From positions 1,236,642-1,300,641 of the forward strand of contig SJRY01000050.1 in assembly GCA_011319805.1 (NCBI GenBank): a stretch of 64,000 nucleotides of DNA, read 5' to 3'. The notes below the pieces were generated by a model. That model did not search any database. It was not told the origin of the DNA and saw nothing but the letters and a program-made list of their open reading frames with translations. The first letter of the stretch is position 1, and each line of letters starts with the position of its first letter. Position numbers and translations under genes: made by a program. Of the stretch, positions 32,788-46,013 are shown one piece after another. This DNA comes from Macrocybe gigantea. Lineage: Eukaryota; Basidiomycota; Agaricomycetes; Agaricales; Callistosporiaceae.

Positions 32788-35170
32788 TCAGACGCGCCAT
32801 CCTCTTTCCCCACCACCTCCTCGCCTCACAAACAGATGCCTTGATATGAACATGCTTGTCGCTCCACACATGACCATGACCTATATTAGGCAAGTCCAGA
32901 ATTCAGTGACATGGGAAGCCGAGCCCACGAAAAAAAAAAAAAGAACAGGCACGACAACGCACCCCACAGAAAATGATCGCGCGATACCACGAGTAATGCC
33001 CATCAACGGGATGCACCATGGCCCCGGTGATGGGTGTTCCCACCAGCAAAGCTATGGCAACTATCGAGAAAGCGATTCCCATGCGCGTCCTAGGTTGACA
33101 TCGGGTGCATCAGTTCGCGACAGCTGGCAAGGCACGGAGTTGCGGCAAAGCGCTGCCTACCCCTGCTCGCCCACGTGGGTGCTCAGCTCCGCCAAAAGGG
33201 AAGGAATTAGAGATATATCTAGACAGACAGCGACAGCAACATTAGCAAGCAGAGCAAATAAAAAGGACGAAAGACGCCCCAGATCGGGGGAGCAAAGGAA
33301 CTGATGCTCACATGAGCCCGACCAAAACCCGTACAAAACGCCAAAAATAGCGACGCCAGCAAAATCGTGCACACCAAAGATGCTGAAAATTAATACCGAG
33401 GAAACGACGAGGCAAGGCACGAGCATGTTGTAAGGTCCGATCTTGTCTGCGAAGAAGTTCGGAAGCAATCGTCCGAGAACGCTCCCAGCGTTCAAGATCG
33501 CCAGCTAATGATGACAATGGCACAAATTTCCGAAAATGGTTCGGGTCGATGCGAGGTATGATTTTTTTGGAGCAGAGGAGTCAGCTGTGAGGCGGAATTG
33601 GGACCATCGGAAAATGACGCACGACATAGAAACCCAGTGTGTTGCCAATTCCCTTGTCGACGGCATAAAGCTGTAAATAGAAAACTTATAGACACAGATC
33701 AGTCCATCTGTTTCATCGTGATAATCGCACAAAGGTCGGAACAACAGGCGGCTACTGGGCGTCTCATGCCATTGGTTACGTCCAATGAAACCAAAGCAGG
33801 CAAAAAAGTCACGAATAGGGATAGGCTCGTCGCTGGAGAAAGATCGGACGAGCAACTCACATGGGAAGAACAATCCCAGGTTGATGCAAAACGCTGCGGC
33901 ACGGAGACGGTGAATGCCGTGTCCTTGATGATGGCTTTCACATCCGGTTTCTTTTGTTCGATCCTCTTCGAGTCAGCCTTGTCCCTCGTTCGCATGATGG
34001 CTACTGCGGTGATGAGCAGCACACCGGTGACAGCGCCCGTCGCTCTGATCCCATTTGCAAACGACGTGCGGGAACCGAGTTGGTTCAGCATGATGGGCCA
34101 CACAATGCCACCCACTGATGCACCCTGGATCCAGATACGCAGTTTTTGTCAGTACGACCGTTCTTTCGAGAGAGGGAGAAAGATCGAGCAATCCACGATC
34201 ATCGGGACAGAGGTCCGAGGTGATCGAGCAATGTCATTGAGAAAAACATACCGAAACGCCGATGCCGGTCGCGAGCGCTCTTCGGCGCTTAAAGTGGTGG
34301 CCCAAGATGCTGAGGGACGGAACGAACAGCAGCGCCTGGCCAGACCCATTCCGACAGCCTGAGCCAAAAACACCTTCGGAAAGTGCAGCAGTCAGCTCCG
34401 GCATCGTGGACTCGGAGCAGGGGGGCAGATGGAACCTGGTAGTATTGCCCGCTGTGCGCCAAGGATAACATGAACATGCACACGACTTGCAGTATGGTCC
34501 CTGACACGATGAGCGGACGGCTTGCAGGATGACTGGATTAGCGGCGAGATTCAAGCAGCAGGGCATATTCGCTCCCTCACAAGTAGCCAGCATCGAACGC
34601 CCTTCCCACGAGAACTCCGGGAGCATATTGAACGAAGAGTTGAAAGCTGCCTATCCAACTGACATCGTTCGATCTCGTCATATAATGTCAGAAGGGTGGA
34701 TTAGAGCCAGATACCTTATGTCTGAAGGTGTCTTGTTGCTCAGAAAGTGGCGCGTATAATAATCTTGATAGACACCGAAGGAAGATATATATCTATGAAG
34801 CAGTGGAAAGGCAAAAAGCAAAAAAGTTTAGTATCTTTAGCTTTTCTAAGCTTTCTGAGGAAGCATCGCATACCCATAAGTGCAAAACTGTATAAGCCAA
34901 CTGTGGCAAGAGACGAGCAGCGCGGCAAAAGTTTATGAGCTTTGTCTTCAAATTCCTGTACGTTTACAGGGCAGGAAACGAGGCTACTCACGTGCCTGCT
35001 ACGGTCATCCAAGCATCTCTTCCTCCGTCTTTTGGTTCATACGACTCGGACTCATCGGACGACGTGCGAGAGGCCCGTTCCTCGACATCCACCTCGCGCT
35101 TGCCTTGTTCCGCATCCTTCTCGTTCTGCGGTGTGGCGATTGTGACTGAGGCGTGATTGTCCTCAGACAT
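32788..35170 (-). CDS. MFS transporter, monocarboxylate-transporter (MCT) type
   Basis: Start at 35170 with a hydrophilic, acidic N-terminus (MSEDNHASVTIATPQNEKDA) ending in GGRDAWMTVAG at the first helix, the usual plan of fungal MCT-like proteins. Downstream blocks include HHFKRRRALATGIGVS (about 34230-34290, the helix 4-5 loop), GGIVWPIMLNQLGSRTSFAN (about 34050-34115), a central loop, NAGSVLGRLLPNFFADKIGP (about 33430-33495), FGVLYGFWSG (about 33305-33350), the SLLAELSTHVGEQG block (about 33160-33200) and ALLVGTPITGAM near 33020-33050. The C-terminus is basic and Gly-rich. Many introns. Such proteins move monocarboxylates or related solutes at the plasma membrane; the substrate is unknown here. 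Confidence 0.8.
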
Positions 35171-38100
35171 CTGGACTTGCTGGAGAACGAAATGGAGTAG
35201 CGTAGGGGGGAGGACCGTTGAAGGATTTAGAGTGTCAAGGAAGTGGCCATATGCCAACCACTCGGGGAGAAGGTATATAAGTGTATGTAAGACATGTTTA
35301 TATATACCCGTCAGGCAAGAGAATAGGATGGACGTCGGAAGGGGATGATGATGGCTGGGATCTTTTTTTTATGAATTAGAACAGCGAATGGTTTAGATCG
35401 GATCGGCTGTCGCGTTACCTCCTCATGCAGGAGAACCACCATCGGGATTCACTCGTAGTCTGGACACGGCCTTGGGTTCGTCCGTCACCGAGTTTTGGGT
35501 TGGTTGCTGCACAAATGGAGAAGCCCGTCAACGCGAATTCCCAACTTTTTTGTAAACTACCAGGCTTGTTTTTGTTTGCAATTAAATTAACCGATTCAAG
35601 ATGCCGTAAGAATGCCGCTCGGTCGTCTTCCGGTCATTTCGGCTACGATCAATTTGTCCGGCCACGCCTCTTTGCTGTCTGCTCACCACTATCTACTGAG
35701 TTTCTGTCACTCTGCCGGCGGATTGAAGCGCCTAGAGCTACGAACGACCATGAGTTCAGGATTCGAGACCGTGACCTTGATAATCCACCCCGGGGTGTCA
35801 CTGGTCGGGGTTGATTTATCGATACCCTTTTGGCAACGCGGTTTCTTTCCTCTCCGTGATGGACGCAACCGTTTTGATGCTCACGGTCAACAGCATCAGC
35901 TTAGACTGGCGAACAAAATGACGTGCCTCGATTGTCCTGCAGGAATATAGCTCCGTGGGTGTCCGGAGGAATCTGTGCGCTTGGGAAGCTGAGCCAGGCT
36001 TGCGTGGAAACCTCACGGCTCCATAAAGGCGCCCACAACGACTTATTCATCATTCCCCGAGCTTGCACGGCGCATGGAAGGTGAACGCTGAACGCGTCTT
36101 TTCCCCGTGTCGCCGATGTATGGCTCATAGATGACGCTACCAGCAACGACACCAACTGCCTGCGAGCGCCTCATTGAAAGTCTCTTATATAATTACTGTC
36201 TGCCCCACGCGCCGTCAACCCTGGTCCTTGCATGACACCACCTGCCCCTTGCGTCCCATATCTTGGGTGTACACGGCCACACGCGTCTTTTTCACCCCTT
36301 CTTGCTTCGGTGCTTTTCAGGGATCAATGATGCCGGGTCGATCATTTATCGAGGCCTTTGTAGGCTTGCATCGGCATTCAAGAATCGACATTCGTCTCAT
36401 TAACTACATGCCCTACGCTCGCCGGCACGTCAGGCAGAGGTCCGGCCAAAGCGAAAGATGGCCGCGGCGGGGATTTCCAATGATAAAATGTTCCTGCGAG
36501 CTGTCTTGCTCCTGCGTTCCATTTTGACCGGCGTTAACCTCTACAAAAGGAGTGCGACGCCCACAAAACGGCGGAATATCCTTTTGAAGTGCGCGTCTGC
36601 TCATCCGAGCCCTTGGAGGAAGACAGAGTCGATGCTCACGGGGTGGGGCTAGAAATCCGAAGCGAAGTTTGAAAAAAAAAAAAAAGATTTTTTGGAACGC
36701 TCAGGCGAACGAGATTGCGGTTATCTATACAACGGTCCCTGGAGGAGCGTGTACCAGATTTGCGCCGATCTCGGCCAAGGGTAACGACTGTTCGGCTAAC
36801 CGGCGAATTATCGGGATGGAGATGATGATGAGATTTATCAGGATTCATCCTGCAAGTGGGGTTGGTTTGGCCTGGAGCGATTGAGGCTCACGCCGCTCAC
36901 GGGCTGCTGAGTCATCGCCCCGAACGTGCTGTATGTGCCATCCTCCTTTTGTGCTGAACTTGTTTCTCAATCTGTCCCTTCTAGGGAAATTTCATGTATG
37001 GGCCTTGGTGTTCACATGTGACGACGGTCTGTTGGACAACGCCACGCAGCTTTCGACACTCGAATATTTGGACCTTTGACAGCTCTCTTCGTCATATGCC
37101 CTCCACTGCCCTTTCGCCCGCGGAGATACCGCTCTCGTGTCATAAGAATGTAATAATAGAACGCTGAATTCGTTCTATCACAATGATCCTACTTCGATAA
37201 TCAGTTGAGATTTCTTTTTTTTTCCTTACGACACCACGTAAATCACGATGGACACTTGCCGTGCCGTCATACTTGGTAGTGTGAGACACACTCCAATCGC
37301 ATCCAACGATGGAAGGTTCGGGCGTTAGGAACGAGAACGAGAGCTTTCACCCAACGTGTTTGCGTACGACGTTGGATGTTGAGCGCACGTCCGCCTTAAA
37401 AAAAAAGAAAAGGAAAAAAAAAACTTGCTCAGAGTCTGGACTGGAAGCTGCACATACCGACGGCCTTACGTGACGGTTGCTTCCTCCGGCAAATATCCCG
37501 ATCACCCACAGCGCAGACGCAAGGCTGATTCTTTATCCGCTCGGTCATCTGATCCACTTGAAAGACAGCCCTGATCCATTCCTTGTCCTGTCGAGGAGCA
37601 TTCTGCATGATCCATCTTGTTCCATTCGTGATATTCATCTGATCTGTCGCCACTCGGAAATGCATACAGACCGGCTTAGGTGCCCTCGAGATCATGTGAA
37701 GGCGCCACGCCTGCATGTGACGGCAACGACGTAGGTATCGGATGTGCAGTGCTTTACTCTGCAGCGCGTAAACCTGTGACATTGACGCCAGTGATGACGA
37801 GAAGATGTGGGCCTAGAGCAATCACGTATGCTTCAGGTAGTTCCTTCACTAAATCTGATGCGCGATTACGTCGACGTCCGAAACAGCCTTCCTTCAGCGT
37901 TTCTCCTGCGTGTAACACACAACCAAAGCATATAATGGATGTGAATGTCGCGAGGAATAAAAAAATCGTTGAAGTGGACGTGAAAGCGCGCTAACCCGGC
38001 GCAGACAGCCGAACATAGGTTTTGTCCTCAATATTATCTTCTACATTGTCCCAGTTGTAGCATATTTAGGTGCATGGCGTGGGCTTCTCTCTTTCGGGCA

Positions 38101-38511
38101 GCCATGATGAAGATCAAATAGACAAGACCGTCTCACGTTCGCATGTTTCGTCAATGGTTTGATGCGCTATGTCCACGCTTTGAAGGAATTACAATCCGTG
38201 TGTATAGCCAACTGACACTAGTAAATTACGAAGTATCTACAAGAATATGCATGCATGCGGTGCTAGTGGTGCGGGAATGCGATGTGAAATGAGATGCTCA
38301 ACGTTCGTATCCGTCCGAAGGGATGACCATCCTAAAGGAATGACATGTGCAATGATAAAATGTCTGGGGATATAGAAAGAAGTATGAGGGTAACATTACC
38401 ATCCGTGCAAAAGGAAGGATGGAGAAGGTCTCCATAAAGAACGCTCATAAGAAAGAAAACGGAAAGAATATAAAAGTCATGAAATAGGAAGCTGGAATAC
38501 TGCCCTCAAGC
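35171..38511. other. 3.3 kb without a recognised gene
   Basis: Longest unassigned stretch. It contains several A or T runs (e.g. 36671-36685, 37207-37214, 37398-37422) and moderately long frames on both strands around 35600-36160, e.g. minus-strand VIYEPYIGDTGKRRVQR, none forming a recognisable product. A lineage-specific or decayed gene cannot be excluded. Confidence 0.35.
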
Positions 38512-41500
38512 CTACTGTGTGCCAGCACCGACCACGAAAGAATTGTGATCCCGACGGGGATTGCTGTCGTTCATGTACGCCTCAAAGTCTCCTTGCCCCG
38601 AAAGGAGCAACGTGAACCAGCCAAACATGGCCATCAAGAAGCGGACCATCCACGCCGGGTCGGCGCCCGCGCCCAGACCAGGCCGCAGCTGCATCGCTAG
38701 CGCGATGTCGAGCGGCGAGCGAGCGCGCGGCCTGCGGATGCGGGACACGGACTGTGAGCTGCCACCCGGTTTGGCGACGAGGACAGACGTGGAAGCCGCA
38801 CTAATGGGGGAGGCGCTTGAGGATGAAGGCGTTGAGGTAGAGGCTGAAGAAGGGTGATGATGAGGAAAGTGTGTGTTCATCAGGGTCAACAGAGCTGTGG
38901 CCTGGGAACGAACCAGGAAGGGACGCCGAGACCTCGAGCGGTCGCTCATCAACTGCCGAGGCTGTCTTTTCAGCGTCTTGTTGTCGACCCTTCTCTGTAC
39001 CAAGGAGCTCCGACGATGAAACCAGATTCTTGACTGGAACCCTGTCTTCCTTTGGTTGCTCGGCAGTAGCGAGGGCTGGCAGTATGGCCTGACTTTTGGC
39101 CCTGAGGTTGGGAGTAGACCGCACTCGAGAAGGAGGTGCGGGGATACCCAAAGCCGGCGCGTCGGCCGCGCGGACGGACCACGCTGGGCGGCTGGCGGAC
39201 GGTACGTCGCTTGAGCCTGAGCCTGCGTTTGTAGGTGAGATACCGGCGCTGCCAGTGGAGCCACCGCTGATGCTGCGCTCAAGGGGGGACGCCGGATTCG
39301 AGGGAAGACGGGATGTAGCTGAAGGGGGCGAAGCGGGAGGAGTGGGAAGGTGCTTTGAGGCTCCCTCACCGGGATCGTCGGGCTTTATGCTTGGTGCTGC
39401 GTCGCTCTCGTAAACGAGGCGAACGGACGACCGGACGGGCGAGGGAGAGCGCGAGACGGGCACGGAGTCGGGCAGAGGGAGGAGGTCTGGGTCCGGGTAT
39501 TCTGCGAGCTGGTCTTCAACCGCCTCCGTCGTCTCTTCGCCTGGTACTGGCCCAGAAGTGAACTTATCTGCTACTTCAGAATGCTCAGCGGAGAGGGAAA
39601 GCGTGATAAAGGGAACTGGCAGAGATTCAAGCATCGCCACGCCGTCGCCAGCCACGTTCGGTTCATTGTTTGGTAGAGATACGTCCTGCGTATTCAGACT
39701 CGACGGCGAGATCCTGCTTTCAGGTGCATCTCTCAACTCATCTATTCCGGTGTCTTTTAAAGGTGCGTCGTGAATGTCATAAGAATCGTAAACATCCTGA
39801 GGTGGAACAGGGTCTGCTTCAACGTCGTTGTATGGCGCTGTAAGATATGATCGGGATGCCATTCCGGGAACTTCAATGAAAGAGACATTACCTTGACCTT
39901 CAGCAAAGGAGTCAATTGACAGATGCACAACACTGGTCGGCTTGTCTGGCGCTTCGGAATCTAGGTCATGCAATGCTGGCCACCGCTCGTCTAAATTATC
40001 TGTAGGCTGAATAGCGTCCCCTTCTTTCGTCTCCATAACGCCGGCTCGAGTATTGAGGCCCTCAATGTCCGCAAACTTGTCATGGAGGACCTCCGCATCG
40101 TGAACGATAGCAGCGGTCTCGTTGACACTCTCGACCTCGTCCATTCGCTCCTCTCCATTCACAGATCCAGGCCCGGACTCAAGGCCCCAAGCACTTGCCA
40201 CGGCGGCAGCTGTGGCAAACTGGTCCTCGTCGTCCCATTTCCACGTGTCTATCGTAGACATTGGAGGGGCATCTTTAGGCAGCAGGACCTTGTCAAAGTG
40301 TGGAGAAGGAGGTGAGACGTCAATCAATACTTTGTGAACAGACGGGAGAGGGCTGCCGGGTAGCGACTTCGGCAATTCGTCGGCGCGGCTTTGTTCGTAT
40401 AAGGGCAGCTCAACCACAGGTGCAGTAGTCGCAGCCGACTTGGCGGTGAACGTCACCTGGTCCTCAGGAGAGTTTTCACTCTCGCTGTCGGTATCAACCA
40501 GACGCTCGTGCTTCACGGTCTGTTCCACAGGCAAAGTCGGGAAGCGAGCGACGCCGAAATCCGCTTCGGGCGGCACATCCAAATCCACGAGTTTGCCCTC
40601 CGTAGTCGAGGACGATTCGCCTACTGAAACGAGCTCAATGCGGGCGTCCGTGGGGAAGGACGGGTTCGGTGGAGACATGGGGCGCGCGGGAGAGGAGACG
40701 AATGGGTTCTTGGTCAACTGTGGCACGTACGACTCTAATCCAGGCGGTGTTATTGGAAACGTCGACGTGTTGGGTGTTGGCGTCGCCGAGGATGGGACGA
40801 GAGCTGGGGTCATTGGCAAGGGAGGGACCGGAGAAGGAGCGGTTTGGCCGATGAGAGGTAAAACGTCATTGGGCGGCGGACCTGCTATTGGAATAAGAGT
40901 CCTTGAAAATGATTGATCTGCCTCTTCGACGTCAAACACCCATGGTTTGTCGGCCAGACTGGCGGGAGGCGACGGAAGTGGGGAGGGCACCGGGATCGGA
41001 ATGAGGGGCCCCAGTGTCGCGTCGGGGGAGTACCTATGGGTGCCCACGTCGGATGAAGTCGAGGTCAGGACGGCGGTGTCCTTGTCCGTGTCAGAGGCCC
41101 CTGTGGAAGAAGACGCCGAAAAGTCGATGAGCAGCGGCTGCGGAGTGGGTGTTGGAGGAGCGGACGCCCCAGCCCCACCCGAGAACCGTAGGGGTGATGG
41201 AAGGAAGGCAAGATCTCGGTCTGGATGTCCTAGGGACTTGCTTCTCCGATGGCTTGGAGGCGATGGCTTCGCGGAGCGAGACCTGGAGTCCGGGGAGAAG
41301 AAAGGAAACTTGAACGCTTTCTTCCTCGGAGGCGAGCGTTTCTGGATAGACGCAGCAGCAGGGCTTCCTTGGGAATTGACGTCAAGAGAAGTATAGGCGA
41401 ACGGAGGAAATGTGTCCAGGCTGGAGGAACGTGAAAGGTAGACGTCGTCAAAGGGTGAGCCACTGTCTTTTGCCGCCTTGTCAGCGCCAACATTAGACGA

Positions 41501-41887
41501 CTCGACGAAAACGCCCAGTCGAGGGCCAGGAGAGGGACTAGGGACAGCCTTGATGGAAGTGGGCAGGAGCTCTACTCCAGACAGGCCGAGACGGCCCTTC
41601 GCTAGACCCTTTCCACGCAGCCACCTGTAGTTTGGCAAGCGAACATTGCTGAACGGGTTGGATACCTTGACACGTCCGAGCAGGCGAGCGACGAAGAACA
41701 GGACGACGACGAAGGCAATGGTCAACGAGAGCAAGGAAAGAAGGTACAGCGGAGATGAACTTTGGGGAGACGCAGTCGACTCCGGGTCGGAAGGATGAAC
41801 CACCGCGCGCTGACGCAGCTGAGAGGCAAAAAGGTCATATTTCTCCAGAGAACGACCTGTGGCGGAAACAAGAGGTAGAGGCATCAT
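38512..41887 (-). CDS. Large single-pass membrane protein with long disordered region
   Basis: Single long exon, about 1,100 residues. Start at 41887 or 41884 (MMPLPLVSATGRSLEKYDLF). One hydrophobic helix, LLSLLSLTIAFVVVLFFVAR, lies at about residues 48-67, followed by basic RVKVSNPFSNVRLPNYRW. A roughly 900-residue Ser/Pro/Asp/Glu-rich region without folded-domain signatures follows. The last hundred codons contain RSPLDIALAMQLRPGLG and ADPAWMVRFLMAMFGWFTL, a block I have seen at the end of conserved basidiomycete membrane proteins. That block lies in a different frame from the main one, which stops at 38801; the switch, around 38860, is either an unrecognised intron or an indel in low-complexity sequence. 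The Glu/Ser-rich tract is otherwise unbroken over 3 kb. Function unknown. Confidence 0.68.
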
Positions 41888-43782
41888 ACGACGGAGCCGC
41901 TCTTCGTCGTCGTCGTGAATCGTAAATGAGAAAGAAACCTGAATGAAGACTTGAGAAAAGGTTATATAGCGAAATGGATCGTGGACGACGTACACGAGTG
42001 CGTCCTCTGGCAGGTGGCCTCCGCTGCAGGCCAACACGAGGACAACCAACCGAACAGCCGCCAGCGGAGAGGTGACACGAGTTCATGCACAAGTGTTTAT
42101 CTTATCTTATCTGAAAACAAACATTCACAAACACCGTCGAAGAGCTAGTCGTCCAGTGTTTCGTTTGCGTTATTCTCCACACGATGTCTTGATCTACGCA
42201 TCGATATGTATCTGTCGGACAGCGGTATCTTTGACAAAAAAAAGTTTTAGGGCTCTCTGTGATACCCGTCTCTACTTATACACGCCGCCCAACATCATAC
42301 TCGCACGTCAATGGAGAGGGCAAAGGCTATGCGATTGACATAAATGAAGCGTCGAGCGCTGATCGAGATGCCCTGATGGTGTATCATTAGCTCCTAGGCT
42401 CGTTGGAACGCTGGCGTTCCTTCGCATGCAAGCATAGGTCTTGAGAACTGAAGAACCCGAGTCTTCAACTTCGCGACGAATGACTCGCTGATAGGACATG
42501 CAATGCTCAACCTGATGCACTTGGTAATCAGGGCTTTGGCTCGTTGCCTTTACGATTTCTGGATCCATTCAGTGCGTTAGTTTCATGAGATGACGAACCT
42601 GGTCACGATTGGTATATGACGTTGGCGATGCTGGAGAGTTCGCAAGGAGCCTTCCGTCTTGCACAGCTCACTCCCCTCAGTCACAGCCTAACGATTACGG
42701 AACATCCTGCCTCGATCCGTTCGAACCTCGTTTGCCTGTAGACACGTTCCGCAGCACCTTCGTCCGACAGACTTGAGGACTTTTACTCCCACCTCGTCTT
42801 GGAGTTCCCACAGGTGGACTGGCTAGGTGGACCATATCGATGAGATTCATTAATGGTCTATAAATGACTATTAGTGGGCGTCGTCATGCAACCGTCTCCC
42901 ATGTCGCCCCTCATCTGCAACGTGCATTCACTGATTTTGCAGCGTGCCATCCTATGAAACAAAGGCTACCTGCTGCGTCTCTTTGCTTTTTTGATTTCTT
43001 GCGTATGATCATCCTTGTCGCCTTGTTCACCTTCGGCTCGTTTGAGGTGAATAGGTCCTCCTAATTTCATTTATCTTTCACTGACAAGCTTTCCCCTATT
43101 TGGCTGTGTCATGTTAATCCGAAGTTCTCGGTGGGGACCCTGAGATACGCATGTGTCTGTCGTGAATGATCAGATCTCTATCACAACGCCCACGGAAAAT
43201 CGTAGGAACGAGGTCCCTATGTTTTTTGAATATCGAATAGAGATGCTGTTCCACAAAACCGCCCAAAAATAGTACAAGGAGGTCGCCAATTTGGCATGGC
43301 TGATGCTTACCAGGAGAACGACTTCTCGCTTCGAGTTTCCTCTGAAATTATCTGCCACACAATTCGGGTCCGCGTTGCCCTTAGCCTAGCGAAAACTGTT
43401 CTTGTTGTCAAGACGTGTTGTTGCCATCCGTCACCAGTTGGCCTCTGCAACTTATCATTCTTTCCTTATCCTTTTTTTTCGTAGGAATTGATTGTTGTTG
43501 ACCGGTCAAGACGATAAATGACTCAACGACATCGAAGAATGATCGAGTGGAATCCACATCACGCCAACTATTTAGATCACAAGACCTGAAAAAGTAGGTG
43601 ATAAGTATCTTGAGTCGAAGTCCCAAACTCATTTAAGGGACCACCACAGCAGGGTCAATGTACGCCATATACAATAGCCACCGCGTTAATATATTTGAAA
43701 AACATCCCTCTTGCTGTCTTTCTGCCCTCAAGTTTGAGGACGCTCTCTGCTCTGCAGTCCTTTCCGCTCCTTTCATTCCACC
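41888..43782. other. Divergent intergenic region, no gene seen
   Basis: 1.9 kb between two membrane-protein genes read outward. Short frames on both strands show no domain. A pyrimidine-rich tract at about 43700-43780 leads into the plus-strand ATG. Confidence 0.35.
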
Positions 43783-46013
43783 ATGATCTTGTCCAACGTG
43801 GTTACGATTGGTCAAATCACCTTTATTCTTCGTGTCGCAATTCAGATTTTGTCCTATGGCGGTCTTGCGATGATTGGCTACATTATTCTTGCCAACGCCC
43901 CGCGCCTCGGTACGGCGGACACCCACGACGTCCTGAATCGAGTCATTGGCAGCTCGTCGGCCAACACGTCTTCCATGAAATGGATATTTAATCGTGTCCG
44001 CGGACGCAAGGATCCCCTTCCAGCATCCAACCTTCTTCTCGCCCTCTTCCTCTTCATTTCCTATGCTGCCTTTGTGGCCTTGAGTGATATAGGCTTCCTA
44101 GGATTTTATGCATGCTCGGTTCCGGACCTACAACCTTTGACGCCCCCGCATCGATTTCGTCGGATGATGCCGCCCGCGCTCTCGTGGCATACAACATGAT
44201 CAATGGCAGCGACCCGTCGAAAGTAAGAGCGTATCGGTGCGATTCCGTCACGACCTTGAACTTTGGCCCGAACGTCACCGAGAATCAGTGCAACTCTTGG
44301 CGCAATTTTACTCGTGGCGTACAACATGATCAATGGCAGCGACCCGTCGAAAGTAAGAGCGTATCGGTGCGATTCCGTCACGACCTTGAACTTTGGCCCG
44401 AACGTCACCGAGAATCAGTGCAACTCTTGGCGCAATTTTACCTACGCAGACTCCAGCATATTCTCCGGCATCAACTCGACCGACTCGGACATCCTGATGC
44501 CTCGCCAGCTCCAACACCATGTCGTCCCCAAGGCCACCATAGATCTTAACTCGTTCTATATGGGACCCGATTCACAGCGTGTCGTGACGCCTGTTATAAA
44601 GAAGGGAGTTGCTGTCGAGCCTCATGACGGTGGCCTGCGAGTCGTCTTTGGGGTGCCAGAGATGAGTCCTCACCGCCAAGTTGATTTGGATAAAACGTTG
44701 GCCGTCGAGTTGGAGGTTGGGTGCATGACTTTGGGTATCTACACCCAACACGTCGTCGATGCCGCAGGCATCGGCATTGATTTGTTTGACACCCGCGACA
44801 CCTGGAGAAAGTATACCGGTCCAGATTATCTGCGAAATGCCCTCGCTAAAGCAGCCGACGACGCCCGTGCATATTATCGTCCTTTCTTCAACGAGTCCTC
44901 CTTGGATTCGACAGGGCTTATGTCTAGCATCAATGGCACGCACACTGTCCTTTCTGCCACACGCAACGTTCAATCGTTCCTCCTCCCCAAAATGACATTC
45001 AGCGATCCCGATGCGACGACCCCGATCCTCGGAAACTGCACAGAAGCCCTGTCGAACCAGCTTAATTTGACCTACGATAGTCCGTCCCGAAGGGGTCAAC
45101 ATGTACCTTCCTCCAGGTCGGAGGCTCGCTTTCTGTGGATGGAGTCCTCGCCAAAGTCTCTAACAAAATGATCTGCGCGTCGGCTACGCAGGTCAACATG
45201 GTCGCTGCTACTGTCGTAACAGACGATCAAGGTGTCGCCTCAATGAATCTCACTCGGATCCCAAGCGATCTCCATTACATGCATGCGGATTACTGGGATG
45301 TGTCGCCACGCGGAAACGACACCATCTATATGAACTTCATTCCTTATGAACGATTCACCTTGAGCGACAATCCTTCTGGTCCTACCTCCCATTTCATTGC
45401 ACCCACCGAAGCCTTGATCAGCGACAGCTCACTCGGTCCAGGGAGCGGTGGCAATGTCATCAAGCGCCTTGGTGATGCTGTCACGGGCTCAGACCTGGCA
45501 TTGAGCATGGGCGTGGAGTATGCCGGGCTGTCGCTGCTCGAGGGCGGTTTTTCAGACGTCGACTTGAATACCACCGTCGTCACTCGATGGATGGGAGAGT
45601 TTGGCGCATCGTACATCCTTACAAGCGTCGGCTACAATGGATGGGCAGCTCGCGAGTCCAACCAACTGATCAAGGTTCTGAGCACGGGAGGTCGCGTCGG
45701 ATCGTGCTACAAGCCGCAGTACGCCCTTGGCTTCCTGCCTCTCATCCTCGCCGCTTCAGTCGTCATCTGCTGGTCTCTTGCGCTGCTGTTCAGCTCGTCG
45801 TTGCTTGGGTCCACGCCATTGAAAGATGCGTATGGAGGACTGACGCCGCTCATGCGTGCGGTTGCTCCAGGTGCGCCGGAGAGTGAGACGCTCTTGGTCT
45901 GGGAGAAGCAGCCTCAACCGCGTCTTGACCTGGTTTCGAAAGGTCACATCGTCTCTAGCGACGCTCCCAGCTCAGCGCTAAAGTTCCTGAAATCCGCACA
46001 TTCGTACTCGTGA
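43783..46013 (+). CDS. Large fungal membrane protein with extracellular domain
   Basis: Start at 43783 (MILSNVVTIGQITFILRVAI). Two N-terminal helices (ILSYGGLAMIGYIILAN and LLLALFLFISYAAFVALS) are followed by an extracellular domain of about 550 residues with many N-x-S/T sites (e.g. NGSD, NVTE, NFTY, NSTD, NESS, NGTH, NLTY). A last helix, GFLPLILAASVVICWSLALL, lies near 45730-45790, with a short cytosolic tail to the stop at 46013. No intron needed. The frame is broken three times: one base missing near 44115, one near 45085, and a 130-base tandem duplication at 44181-44440; removing one repeat unit joins the frames exactly. I recognise only a general fungal type (two helices, ectodomain, one helix); function unknown. 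Confidence 0.7.
44181..44440 (+). repeat. Two tandem copies of a 130-base unit inside a gene
   Basis: 44181-44310 and 44311-44440 are the same 130 bases with one difference (A at 44189, G at 44319). The unit codes VAYNMINGSDPSKVRAYRC and beyond. Since 130 is not a multiple of three, the second copy is in another frame. Confidence 0.95.

Noticed and set aside
38561..41434. Long plus-strand frames opposite the large membrane protein (e.g. 38561-38857, 40440-40916, 40947-41396).
   Set aside because: They are antisense to a 1,000-residue minus frame with a membrane helix and conserved tail; their Gly/Arg-rich composition is what complementary Ser/Pro codons give.
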